From Deltaproteobacteria bacterium (GTDB lineage Bacteria; Myxococcota_A; Polyangia; Haliangiales; Haliangiaceae), in assembly GCA_013813765.1 (NCBI GenBank), contig JACCRC010000041.1:1-64000 (forward strand): 64,000 nucleotides of DNA, given 5' to 3'. A program made the position numbers and the translations under genes. A model generated the notes under the pieces. It had not been told where the DNA came from. It did no database searches and saw only the letters and a program-made list of their open reading frames with translations. Numbering within the stretch: the stretch's first letter is position 1; the number at the start of each line of letters is the position of its first letter. Below are positions 18,240 to 27,017 of this stretch, piece by piece.

Positions 18240-20585
18240 GTGGGCGATTTTCCGATCGGTTTCGGCCGATACCAGCTCGTCGAGCGCCTCGCCCTGGGCG
18301 GGATGGCGGAGCTGTTCATCGCGACCGCGCCGGGGGAGCACGGTTTCACGAAGAAGGTCGTGATCAAGCGGCTGCTTCCGCACCTCGTCCACGACGAGAC
18401 CTACAACGCGATGTTCATCGACGAGGCCAAGCTGACGGCCCGCCTCGTCCACCCCAAGATCGCGCAGACCTTCGAGCTCGGTAAGGTCGACGACCAGCTG
18501 TTCATCGCCATGGAGTACGTCGATGGGATCGACGTGCTCGCCCTCCTGCGGGAGTTCGCATCCCGGAGGCGCCGCGTGGAGCCGCACCTCGCGGCCTGGA
18601 TCGCGCACGAGACGCTGGACGCGCTCGATTACGCACACAACCTCACCGGTGAGGACGGCAAGGCGATGGGCATCGTCCATCGCGACATCTCACCGTCGAA
18701 CGTGCTGCTGAGCCTGCGCGGCGACATCAAGCTCGTGGACTTCGGCATCGCTCGCGCGAATGAGGATCCGGACCGTGCCCACAAGAGCAAGTCCGGGACG
18801 CTGAAGGGCAAGTACGGCTACATGTCTCCCGAGCAGGTGATCGAGCAACAGCTCGACGCACGCAGCGATGTGTTCTCGGTCGGCGTCGTGCTCGCGGAGC
18901 TGCTCACGGGCAGGCGTCTGTTCGCAGCGGCGAACGAGCTCGACGTGCTGTTGATGGTCCGCGACGCGAAGCTGACGCGGTTCGACAAGTACGGCATGGA
19001 TGTCGAGTCCGGCCTCAGCGACATCGTTCGCAAGGCGCTGAAGAAGTCGGTGGAGGAGCGCTGGCAGAGTGCCGCGCAGTTCCGCGATGTCCTGAACGAG
19101 TGGCTGTTCGAGAACCGCCACCGCGTCACGCCGAAGAACATCTCCGACGTGGTGATCGAGCTGAAGGACTCGGTGAAGGAGCGCCTGAACAAGGCCGCCG
19201 CCGTGCCCGACCGCCTCGCCGAGGACATCGCCGTCGGCCGCTCGCCGAGCGAGAACGACGGTGCGCCGCTGATCATCGTCGAGGGCGGCGACAGCACGCC
19301 GGTGATCTCGCTGTCGTACGAGTCCTCCCCGACGGAGGAGGCGGGCAAGCCCGGCCGTGCGATCTCGGTGAGCGATCTCGCGGCGGCCGCCGCAACTGCG
19401 ACAGCGCAGGTGAGCAAGCGTGCGGAGACCGTCGCCGGTCGTCCAGGGAAGGCGCCGGTGACGGTGCCGCAGACGATTCCGGCGCGCACGGCGACCGGCA
19501 CCACGCCGCGTCACGCGATCGAGAGGGAGCAGAGTGAGAGCGCAGTCGTCGATGTGCCGATCGCCGACACGATCAGCGCGGCCGTCGAGGCGATCACGAT
19601 GCCCGAGCCACCGCCGGGTCTGATCCTCGACCCCGCTCCGCCGAGCGCGCCGACTCCTCCGGGCCTGCGCGATTCGGTCGCCACGAACGCGGCTGGAAAG
19701 CGTCACGAGCGCCCGCAGGGCAGGGCGGCCGCGGATGACTCGCAGATGCGCGCGTTCGACGACCTCACCGAGGAGCCGCTGCGGTCGACGGACGTCGGCG
19801 TGAAGCCGCCGAGCCAGGAGGAGGCGATGCGCAAGCGGCCGCCCACGCCGCCCGCGCTCTCCGACATCACCGAATCACCGGATGACGCCGGCGAGTTCCA
19901 CCTGACGTCACCGCTGCGCGTGCTGTTCCGCTTGATGACCGCGCGTGCGACGGGCCTGCTGGTCGTCGCCATCGGCGGGATCAAGAAGGAGATCTACGTC
20001 CGCGACGGACAGCCGGAGTACGTCTCGTCGAACGTCGCGAGCGAGCTGTTCGGCAACTACCTCGTCAGCAAGGGCGTGCTCTCCGACGGAGAGCTCGCGA
20101 TGGCGCTCGCCATGATGCCGCACTACGGCGGCAAGCTCGGCGACACGCTCGTCGGCCTCGGCCTCCTGAAGCCGCTCGAGGTGTTCCGCCACCTCACGCG
20201 GCAGGTGCGATCGAAGATCATCGACGTCTGCACGTGGAACAAGGGTGGCTTCGGCTGGTACGCGGGCCGCGAGAACCCGCGCGAGGCGTTCCCGCTCGAC
20301 TTCAACGCCTTCGAGATCCTCGGTGCGGGCGCGATGGCGCTCTCCGACGATCACATCGAGACATGGATCGCGAAGAACGGCTCGATCCGGCTGCGCGCAT
20401 CGCGCACGCGGCGCGTCGGACCCGAGCGCTTCGAGGTGAAGGGGCTCGTTGGGGTCTGCGACCTGCTCGACGGCAAGCGCACCGTCGGTGATCTCGTCGA
20501 GCTGCAGCCGGACCGTGACGAGCGGCTGAAGACCGGCCGCATGCTGTGTCTCCTCGAAGCTTGCGACCTCGCGCGCCCGGCCTGA
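18240..20585 (+). CDS. Ser/Thr protein kinase with C-terminal DUF4388-type domain
   Basis: A soluble protein of 781 residues. The kinase domain (10-290) has LALGGMAELFIA as glycine loop, Lys43 (VVIKRL), HRDISPSN (148-155), DFG (168-170) and GYMSPEQ. A Pro/Ala/Thr-rich linker spans about 320-550. The C-terminal part from about 555 begins GEFHLTSPLRVLFRLMTARATG and contains KKEIYVRDGQPEYVSSN and LGDTLVGLGLLKPLEVFRHL. This is the pattern of DUF4388/PatA-N domains in myxobacterial regulators. No transmembrane helix is seen. The start GTG 18240 is close to the RsbR-like gene, so it may belong to the same signalling unit. It converges on the pseudouridine synthase gene with a one-base gap. Confidence 0.9.
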   Translation: MGDFPIGFGRYQLVERLALGGMAELFIATAPGEHGFTKKVVIKRLLPHLVHDETYNAMFIDEAKLTARLVHPKIAQTFELGKVDDQLFIAMEYVDGIDVLALLREFASRRRRVEPHLAAWIAHETLDALDYAHNLTGEDGKAMGIVHRDISPSNVLLSLRGDIKLVDFGIARANEDPDRAHKSKSGTLKGKYGYMSPEQVIEQQLDARSDVFSVGVVLAELLTGRRLFAAANELDVLLMVRDAKLTRFDKYGMDVESGLSDIVRKALKKSVEERWQSAAQFRDVLNEWLFENRHRVTPKNISDVVIELKDSVKERLNKAAAVPDRLAEDIAVGRSPSENDGAPLIIVEGGDSTPVISLSYESSPTEEAGKPGRAISVSDLAAAAATATAQVSKRAETVAGRPGKAPVTVPQTIPARTATGTTPRHAIEREQSESAVVDVPIADTISAAVEAITMPEPPPGLILDPAPPSAPTPPGLRDSVATNAAGKRHERPQGRAAADDSQMRAFDDLTEEPLRSTDVGVKPPSQEEAMRKRPPTPPALSDITESPDDAGEFHLTSPLRVLFRLMTARATGLLVVAIGGIKKEIYVRDGQPEYVSSNVASELFGNYLVSKGVLSDGELAMALAMMPHYGGKLGDTLVGLGLLKPLEVFRHLTRQVRSKIIDVCTWNKGGFGWYAGRENPREAFPLDFNAFEILGAGAMALSDDHIETWIAKNGSIRLRASRTRRVGPERFEVKGLVGVCDLLDGKRTVGDLVELQPDRDERLKTGRMLCLLEACDLARPA

Positions 20586-20586
20586 G

Positions 20587-21486
20587 TTACAGGCCGCAGG
20601 CCGCGAGCGCCTGCGTGAAGCGCTCGGGGAGCGGCGCCTCGACCTTGATCTGCTGCGTGCCGAGCGGGAACGTGACGATCGCCGCGTGCAGGAAGAAGCC
20701 CTCGGTCCCGGAGACCGTGGTTCCGCCGTAGAGCGTGTCGCCGGAGATCGGCGCGCCGACGTACGCGAGGTGCGCGCGCACCTGGTGCATGCGGCCCGTT
20801 CGCGCATGACAGTGAACCAGCGCGTGCGATGCGGAGGCGCGATCGACCGAGAACGCGGTGTGCGCGGCGAGGCCGTCGGTGTGATCGACGGCCACCTTCT
20901 TGCCGCGCTGCACGAGCGGCGCGTCGCACTCTCGAGCGACGGGGCGTCCGTCGACGATCGCGAGGTAGACCTTGTCGACGCGCCCGGTGCCGAACGCCTC
21001 GCGCAGCTCGCGATACGCGTCGAGCGAGCGCGCCGCGATCAACGCACCCGAGGTGCCGATGTCGAGTCGGTGAACGAGGCCACCGTCGCGCGGATCGTCG
21101 CCGATCGCCGCGCACTCCGGCCACCGGTGTGCGATGCCCGACGCGACCGTGCCGAGCTCGCCGGCCTTGAGCGGTTGAGTCGGCATTCCCGCGGGCTTCG
21201 CGACCACGATCAGCTCGGGGCGCTCGAGCAGCACGACGAGCCGCTCCGCGGCCTCGGCATCGGGCACGGGCCGGAACGCCTCGCCGGTGACGGGCGCGCG
21301 CGTGAGCTCCATCAGATCGCCGACCTCGACGCGGTCGCCCTTCTTCGCGCGCTTGCCGTTCACGCGCACACAGCCCTCGTCGAACAGCTCGGCGAGCTGC
21401 CGACGGCCGGCCTCGGGGTAGTGACGCGCGAGCTCCTTGTCGGCGCGTCCAGCTTCGATCGCGGTGACCTTCATGGGGTCGCTCAT
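20587..21486 (-). CDS. RluA-family RNA pseudouridine synthase
   Basis: Isomerises specific uridines in rRNA or tRNA to pseudouridine. It has 299 residues: an S4-like RNA-binding domain at about 25-62 (RRQLAELFDEGCVRVNGKRAKKG), then the catalytic domain with LIVVAKPAGMPTQP, the active-site motif GGLVHRLDIGTSG (Asp142), the KVYLAIVDG strand, and HARTGRMHQVRAHLAYVGAP. This is RluD/RluC-like layout, but the target site cannot be told from sequence. Its ATG overlaps the moeA stop (ATGA), so it is the downstream gene of a moeA operon. Confidence 0.93.
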   Translation of the reverse strand: MSDPMKVTAIEAGRADKELARHYPEAGRRQLAELFDEGCVRVNGKRAKKGDRVEVGDLMELTRAPVTGEAFRPVPDAEAAERLVVLLERPELIVVAKPAGMPTQPLKAGELGTVASGIAHRWPECAAIGDDPRDGGLVHRLDIGTSGALIAARSLDAYRELREAFGTGRVDKVYLAIVDGRPVARECDAPLVQRGKKVAVDHTDGLAAHTAFSVDRASASHALVHCHARTGRMHQVRAHLAYVGAPISGDTLYGGTTVSGTEGFFLHAAIVTFPLGTQQIKVEAPLPERFTQALAACGL

Positions 21487-22679
21487 ACAGCCTCCAGCAG
21501 CATGGCAGAGGCGATGGTGCCGGGCATGAGCTCGGTCACGTCGGCGGGCAGCTCGACGAGCGCGTTGTAGGTGACGAGCGACGACAGCATGGCGGAGCCC
21601 TGTTTCGGATGCGGATGCGCGATCAGATGATCTCCATTGCGCACGATGTTCGCGCGGAGGTAGTGAGCCCGGCCGGGCTGTTTCCGATAACCGCGAACCA
21701 GCTGCACCGGTGCGCGTGGCCGATCGACGACGGTCGCGCCTTGCATCGTGAGCAACGCGGGGCGCAAGAACAGCTCGAACGCGACGGCCGTGGAGACCGG
21801 GTTCCCGGGCAATCCGAACACGGGCGTCTTGCGCTCGTCATTGCGCAGCCCGAACGAGAACGGTTTTCCGGGCTTCATCGCGACCTTGTAGAGCTCGAGC
21901 TCGACACCGACCGCGGCCAGCGCGGCGCGCACGTGATCTCGATCGCCCACCGATACTCCTCCGGTCGTGATCACGACATCGTAGCCGAGCGCGGCGGCGA
22001 TCAGATCCGCCAGTGCGCTGACGTCGTCGCGCGCGATACCGACGCGGTGAGCCGTGCCGCCGAGCTCCTCGACGAGCGCGACCAGTGCATGGGCAGAGGA
22101 GTCGACGAGCTGGCCGGGGCCGAGTGGGGTCGCGATGTCGACGAGCTCGTCGCCCGTGGCGATCAGCGCGACCCGAGGTCCCTTCGACACCGTCACGGTC
22201 GACACGCCGAGGGCCGCGAGCACACCGAGGTGCCACGCGGTGATCCGGGTGCCGGCGGGGATCACGGACTCGCCGACGGCGAAGTCCTCGCCGAGGTTGC
22301 GTACGTTGTCGCCCGCGGGTGCCGCGGGTAGCGTCACCTGATCGCCCTCGACCGTCGCGTCCTCCTGGATCACCACGGTGTCGAGGTCGGCGGGCATCGG
22401 CGCCCCGGTGAAGATCCGCATCGCGACACCTTCGGGGACCGGCTCCGCGTGTGGTGCGCCGGCCGCGACCACACCGCCGACCTTCAGCGTCGCGGGCAGC
22501 TCGGAGGACCTCGCCGCGTAGCCGTCCATCGCGGAGTTGTTGAACCCGGGCAGCGGGCGCTGGGCGACGATCTCCGCGGCGAGGATCCGTCCCCGGGCGC
22601 GATCGAGCGGCACGTCCTCGGCTGCCAGCCTGGGCACGCGCTCGAGAACGGTGCGCGTGGCATCGGCGACGGACAGCAC
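21483..22679 (-). CDS. moeA: Molybdopterin molybdenumtransferase MoeA
   Basis: Inserts molybdate into adenylylated molybdopterin in the last step of molybdenum cofactor synthesis. It has 398 residues, the usual length. Motifs: RPLPGFNNSAMDGYAARS at the N-terminus, AMRIFTGAPMP, VALIATGDELV, VVITTGGVSVGDRDHV, KVAMKPGKPFSFG and VFGLPGNPVSTAVAFELF. The GTG at 22677-22679 begins the conserved LSVADAT sequence; farther upstream codons overlap the divergent peptidase gene and look noncoding. No other moa/mob genes or a molybdoenzyme are in the window. Confidence 0.95.
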   Translation of the reverse strand: MLSVADATRTVLERVPRLAAEDVPLDRARGRILAAEIVAQRPLPGFNNSAMDGYAARSSELPATLKVGGVVAAGAPHAEPVPEGVAMRIFTGAPMPADLDTVVIQEDATVEGDQVTLPAAPAGDNVRNLGEDFAVGESVIPAGTRITAWHLGVLAALGVSTVTVSKGPRVALIATGDELVDIATPLGPGQLVDSSAHALVALVEELGGTAHRVGIARDDVSALADLIAAALGYDVVITTGGVSVGDRDHVRAALAAVGVELELYKVAMKPGKPFSFGLRNDERKTPVFGLPGNPVSTAVAFELFLRPALLTMQGATVVDRPRAPVQLVRGYRKQPGRAHYLRANIVRNGDHLIAHPHPKQGSAMLSSLVTYNALVELPADVTELMPGTIASAMLLEAV

Positions 22680-22713
22680 GGCGGCACTATAGCCTGGTGT
22701 TACTCTCCCGAAC

Positions 22714-25503
22714 ATGAAGGCTGCCCTCTGCCTCGCGTCCACCTTCGTGCTCGGCGCGTGTTGCCCGCCGCCAGCGGCGAAGGCAACCGCTACACCACCC
22801 GTGGTGGCCACGCCCGAGGCGAAGGATCTCGCCCTTCCCGAAGAGATCCACCTGAAGAACGTCCGGCAGTACACGTTCGGCGGTGACAACGCCGAGGCGT
22901 ACTGGTCGTTCGCCGGCGACAAGCTGATCCTCCAGTCGAACCACGCGCCGTACAAGTGCGACCAGATCGAGGTGCTCGACGTGAAGACGGGCGACATCAA
23001 GCTCGTGTCGAGCGGGAAGGGCCGCACCACCTGCGCGTACTTCCTGAAGGGCGATCAGGAGATCGTCTACGCGTCCACGCACGAGGCCTCGTCGGAGTGC
23101 CCGACGCCGCCCGACAACTCGAAGGGCTACATGTGGGGCCTGTTCGAGTACGACATCTACAAGGCGAACGCGGACGGCTCCAACCTCCGCAAGCTGACGA
23201 CGGAGAAGGGCTACGACGCGGAGGCCACCGTGTGCGGGACCGACGGCAGCATCCTGTTCACGTCAGATCGCTCCGGTGATCTCGAGCTGTGGCGCATGGA
23301 CGCCGATGGCAAGAACCTCAAGCAGCTGACGAGCGGGCCCGGCTACGACGGCGGCGCGTTCTTCTCCGCCGATTGCTCGAAGATCGTGTGGCGCTCGTCG
23401 CGCCCGACCGGGAAGGACCTCGAGGACTACAAGGCGCTGCTCGCTCAGAACCTCGTGAAGCCGACGAAGATGGATCTCTACGTCGCGAACTCCGACGGAT
23501 CGGATGCGCGGCAGGTGACCTACCTGCCCGGCGCTGCATTCGCGCCGTTCTTCTTCCCGAACGGAAAGCGGATCATCTTCTCGTCGAACTATCTCAACCC
23601 GCGCAGCGGCGACTTCGATCTGTTCGCGGTCAACATCGATGGCACGCAGCTCGAGCGCATCACGTACACCGGTGGGTTCGACGGCTTTCCGATGTTCTCA
23701 CCCGACGGAAAGAAGCTCGCGTTCTCGTCGAACCGCCGTGATCTCGTCGGCGACAAGTACCGGATCAGCGGCACCGTCGCCGGCAAGAACGACACGAACG
23801 TGTTCATCGCGGACTGGGTCGACGCTCCGCCGACCACCGCCGCGCCGGAGACCGAGGCCGCGGATCGATTCGCTTCGGTCGTGAACTATCTCGCCGATGA
23901 TGCGCGCGACGGCCGTGGCGTCGGCACCAAGGGCCTCGCAGATGCGCAGGCCCTCGTCGAGAAGCAGCTGACGACGTATGGCGTGGAGCCTGGTGTCAAC
24001 GGCAGCTGGCGGATGCCGTTCGAGGTCACCACCGAGGTCAAGCGCGGCGCGACCACTTCGCTCTCGATCGACGGCGTCGTCATCGAGAGCTCGGACTTCG
24101 GGCCGATCGCGTCGAGCGGCAACGGCTCCGTGAACGGGCCGGTGGTCGCCGCCGGCTGGGGCATCGAGGACAAGGAGCTGAAGATCGACGACTACAAGGG
24201 CAAGAACGTGAAGGGCAAGATCGTGCTCGTTCATCGGTTCACGCCCCCCGACGTCAAGCTCGACGCGAAGGCGGCCGCGCGGCTGGGCGATCTCCGGCAC
24301 AAGGCGTTCACGGCGAAGAACAAGGGCGCGAAGGCGCTGCTCGTCGTCGACAGTGGAGATCCGAAGCAGGACGAGGCGCCGCTGCCGAAGCTCGCCGCAG
24401 CCGAGAGCGAGTCCGCGATCCCGATCATCGTGATCACGCGCAAAGGGGCGGCCGCGTTCGCCGACACGAAGAAGCAGCACAAGGCGAGCCTCTCCGTGGC
24501 GCTCGAGCCCGTGCGCACGAAGACCGACAACGTCGTCGGCGTGATCCGCGCTGGCGCCGCGACGAAGCTGCCGGGTGTCGTGGTGATCGGCGCGCATGTC
24601 GATCACCTCGGGATGGGCGGCTCCAGCGCGCTCGATCAGAGCGTGCACGCGGTGCACAACGGCGCGGATGACAACGCATCGGGTGTCGCCGCGATCCTCG
24701 AGGTCGCGCGCGTGCTCGCCACGAAGAAGGCGGAGCTGCAGCGCGACGTCTACATCGTCGGGTTCTCGGCGGAGGAGATGGGTGACCTCGGATCGTTCCA
24801 CTACACGAAGAACCCGCCGACGAAGGATCCGGTGTTCGCGATGATCAACCTCGACATGGTCGGCCGGATGCGGATGAATCAGCTGCACGTCAACGGCGGC
24901 GACTCGGCGAAGGAATGGAAGGACATCGTGCTGCCGGCGTGCAAGGCAGCGCGCGTCGATTGCACGGTGGGTGGCTCCGGCTACGGGCCGTCGGATCACA
25001 TGCCGTTCTACGTCGCGGGTGCGCCGGTGCTGTTCCTGTTCACCGGCAACCACCTCGACTACCACACCGCCACGGATGACTCGCCGAAGATCAATGCAGC
25101 CGGCGGAGCGCGCGTCGCGATGATCGCGTCCGACGTCGCGCTCGCGACCGCGAATGCGAAGACGCTCACCTACGTGAAGGCGCCGCCCGAGTCGATGGGC
25201 AGTGGTGACATGCGCCGTCGCGGAGCGTCGCTCGGCACGATCCCGTCGTACAGCGAGGACCCGAGCCAGCCGAAGGGCGTGCTGCTCACCGATGTCGTTC
25301 CCGACGGCGCTGCGCAGAAGGCCGGCCTCAAGGGCGGCGATCTGATCATCCAGATCGGCACCACCGAGATCGCGAACGTCAACGACCTCATGTACGTGCT
25401 CGAGACCGCGAAGCCGGGACAGACGACGACGATCACGTACGTCCGCGGCGGCAAGACCGAGAAGGCCGACGTCACGTTCGCCCAGCCGCGCGGCCGCAAG
25501 TAG
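22714..25503 (+). CDS. Lipoprotein M28 peptidase with N-terminal propeller, PA insert and C-terminal PDZ domain
   Basis: An envelope aminopeptidase-like protein of 929 residues. The lipobox is VLGAC. Residues about 45-370 are PD40/TolB-like propeller blades (DIYKANADGSNLRKLT, LELWRMDADGKNLKQLT, LFAVNIDGTQLERITYTGG). A PA-like lid follows (about 450-610). The M28 zinc site has GAHVDHLG (His628), GADDNASG (Asp652), FSAEEMGD, NLDMVGR and the final His in DYHTATDD; all five expected ligands are present. The C-terminus (about 840-925) is a PDZ domain with GVLLTDVVPDGAAQKAGLK. Propeller plus M28 plus PDZ in one chain is unusual and may couple substrate recognition to peptide trimming. Confidence 0.92.
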   Translation: MKAALCLASTFVLGACCPPPAAKATATPPVVATPEAKDLALPEEIHLKNVRQYTFGGDNAEAYWSFAGDKLILQSNHAPYKCDQIEVLDVKTGDIKLVSSGKGRTTCAYFLKGDQEIVYASTHEASSECPTPPDNSKGYMWGLFEYDIYKANADGSNLRKLTTEKGYDAEATVCGTDGSILFTSDRSGDLELWRMDADGKNLKQLTSGPGYDGGAFFSADCSKIVWRSSRPTGKDLEDYKALLAQNLVKPTKMDLYVANSDGSDARQVTYLPGAAFAPFFFPNGKRIIFSSNYLNPRSGDFDLFAVNIDGTQLERITYTGGFDGFPMFSPDGKKLAFSSNRRDLVGDKYRISGTVAGKNDTNVFIADWVDAPPTTAAPETEAADRFASVVNYLADDARDGRGVGTKGLADAQALVEKQLTTYGVEPGVNGSWRMPFEVTTEVKRGATTSLSIDGVVIESSDFGPIASSGNGSVNGPVVAAGWGIEDKELKIDDYKGKNVKGKIVLVHRFTPPDVKLDAKAAARLGDLRHKAFTAKNKGAKALLVVDSGDPKQDEAPLPKLAAAESESAIPIIVITRKGAAAFADTKKQHKASLSVALEPVRTKTDNVVGVIRAGAATKLPGVVVIGAHVDHLGMGGSSALDQSVHAVHNGADDNASGVAAILEVARVLATKKAELQRDVYIVGFSAEEMGDLGSFHYTKNPPTKDPVFAMINLDMVGRMRMNQLHVNGGDSAKEWKDIVLPACKAARVDCTVGGSGYGPSDHMPFYVAGAPVLFLFTGNHLDYHTATDDSPKINAAGGARVAMIASDVALATANAKTLTYVKAPPESMGSGDMRRRGASLGTIPSYSEDPSQPKGVLLTDVVPDGAAQKAGLKGGDLIIQIGTTEIANVNDLMYVLETAKPGQTTTITYVRGGKTEKADVTFAQPRGRK

Positions 25504-26024
25504 CCAGCGCGCGTTGCTCGAGCACGCCGGCGCCCTTCCGCGCCACCCTGTTCACGTCCACACGTCTGAGTGGCAGAAGTATTGAACCGCAGAGGCGCCG
25601 AAGCGAAAAACGCCTTCGGTGGTTTCGCGACGCGCTGGTTCGAGTCGGTAGCGCACGCGGCTGTGATGAGCGCGCGTGTGCCCCAGAATAGCGCAGAGCC
25701 CGCAGAGCGCGCAGAGCCCGCAGAGCGGAGGTCTTTGTGACCCGTTTCGAGCTCACCGAGGAGAGCGCGCGCTCTTCCAGCGCGCGGCACCGGGACCTGT
25801 CACCTGTCTTCCCAGATTTCACACTTACCGATCTGTTGGACTGCACCCCACATCCCGGCGGATTCTCGAACGTGGGTTCGAAAAATTTCTGCTCTGCGGG
25901 CTCTGCGGGCTCTGCGGGCTCTGCGCTGGATTGGGGCACAGCAGTGTTGGGCGCACTCGGCGCTGGGCTACCTCATGCCGAACGAGTATGAACTACGAGC
26001 AACCTGACGCTTCACGGTACGTAG
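25504..26024. other. 521-base intergenic region with a composite repeat element
   Basis: No convincing gene is present. Open frames here are short, run through the repeats and match nothing recognised. At 25584-25596 is a CCGCAGAGGCGCC segment resembling single CGCAGAG units. From 25678 to 25939 two 49-base arms form an imperfect inverted repeat around a 164-base loop (listed separately). Confidence 0.7.
25678..25939. repeat. Imperfect 49-bp inverted repeat with 9-base tandem units around a 164-base loop
   Basis: The left arm is 25678-25726 and the right arm 25891-25939. Reverse-complementing the right arm and aligning it gives 44 of 49 identities. Each arm starts GTGCCCCA, differs over four bases, then continues AGCGCAGAG with tandem 9-base units (CCGCAGAGC type); the middle unit differs by one base. 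The right arm reads as four copies of GCTCTGCGG-type units on the plus strand. The arms could form a long hairpin in DNA or RNA. The loop holds GAGCGCGCGCTC and no known gene. Confidence 0.85.
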
Positions 26025-26900
26025 CTAGTCGTCGAGCTGCGCCTGCAGCGCGTCGACGATCCGCCGCGCTTCGGTGATCGCCTCCTTCGCCGCGGCGAGC
26101 TTCTCGCGCAGATCATCGGCCGCGGCCTCACGCTCGGTTAGCGTTGCCTTCGCGGCCTTCAGCTGCGCGGCGAGCTCCTTCGGATCCGGTGCGAGGGGAG
26201 TCTCCGCCGGAAGCTCCTCCTCTCTCTCCACGAGCTCCTTCTCCTCGTCCTCCTCGTCCTCCTCTTCCTCTTCCTCTTCCTCCTCCTCTTGCTCCTCCGG
26301 AGGATCGACGGGCGGAAACTCGTCCGCAGCACGCGCGCGGACGGCAGCGGCGGCGACGGCCTTGGCCTTCTTCTTCGCCGCTTCGGTCAGCGCGACGACG
26401 CGCTGCGCGTCGGAGGCGCCTTCGCCGGCGACCGCGGGCGCGAGCATCGCGGCATCGAAGCCGGGCGGATCGCGGTCCTCCGTCAACATGCCGGGCGCAT
26501 CGGGCTCCCACGTAGCGGACGCGGCGAGCGCCGATAGCGTCTGCGCGACCCGGCGGAGCGTCCCCTCGGTGGCCGCGTTGCCCGCATCCGAGAGGATCGC
26601 CGCGGCGCGCGAGCGCAACTTCGCGAGTGCCTCGCGATGTGCGGCGGAGGCGGTGAGGTCTCCTTCGCGCAGGCGCTCCGCGGCCGTCAGCAGGGCGGAG
26701 AACGCGTCCCGCGCGTGCCACCACAGCTGGTTCACGACCCACGCGGAGATGTTCGGTCGTGTGCGCTTACCCATCGCGGTCGCGCCGGCCTTGTCACCCG
26801 CGGCCTTCAGCTCGCCCGCGAGGCGCTTGCGCTCCGCGACGAACGTCGCGTGCGGAGCCTGGTACAGCTCTGCGAGCGCGGAGTCGAGATCGAGCGACAT
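26025..26900 (-). CDS. Hypothetical acidic coiled-coil protein
   Basis: Unrecognised soluble protein of 291 residues, rich in Ala, Glu, Leu and Arg. The first 150 residues are helical (ALAELYQAPHATFVAERKRL, RPNISAWVVNQLWWHARDAF). A tract of almost only Glu and Asp follows (about 200-225), then a coiled coil with heptad-like spacing to the end (AAQLKAAKATLTEREAAADD). Whether it binds DNA or acts structurally is unknown. It is divergent from the kinase gene at 27018, with 117 bases between. Confidence 0.75.
   Translation of the reverse strand: MSLDLDSALAELYQAPHATFVAERKRLAGELKAAGDKAGATAMGKRTRPNISAWVVNQLWWHARDAFSALLTAAERLREGDLTASAAHREALAKLRSRAAAILSDAGNAATEGTLRRVAQTLSALAASATWEPDAPGMLTEDRDPPGFDAAMLAPAVAGEGASDAQRVVALTEAAKKKAKAVAAAAVRARAADEFPPVDPPEEQEEEEEEEEEEDEEDEEKELVEREEELPAETPLAPDPKELAAQLKAAKATLTEREAAADDLREKLAAAKEAITEARRIVDALQAQLDD
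26241..26298 (-). repeat. Trinucleotide-rich tract encoding a poly-Glu/Asp run
   Basis: CTC/CTT/GTC triplets on the plus strand, read as GAG/GAA/GAC codons on the minus strand. The tract lies inside the coiled-coil gene and is likely to vary in length between strains by slippage without frame loss. Confidence 0.8.
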
Positions 26901-27017
26901 CGGCGCCTCAGCGTATCAGCACGCTCGCCGCGCTCCACTCCACCCGTCGAGCCTGACGCGAAAGAGCCGCCCCCAAAGCCCTTGACCTCCCCACCTTGCC
27001 ATACGAAAACGAGCCTC

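Noticed and set aside
22680-23030. Longer N-terminus for MoeA
   Set aside because: It would overlap the divergent peptidase gene; the family starts at the LSVADAT motif.
25472-26077. Short frames across the inverted-repeat region (both strands)
   Set aside because: They read through the repeat units (Ala-Glu-Pro or Gly-Ser-Ala strings) and have no recognisable domain or ribosome site.
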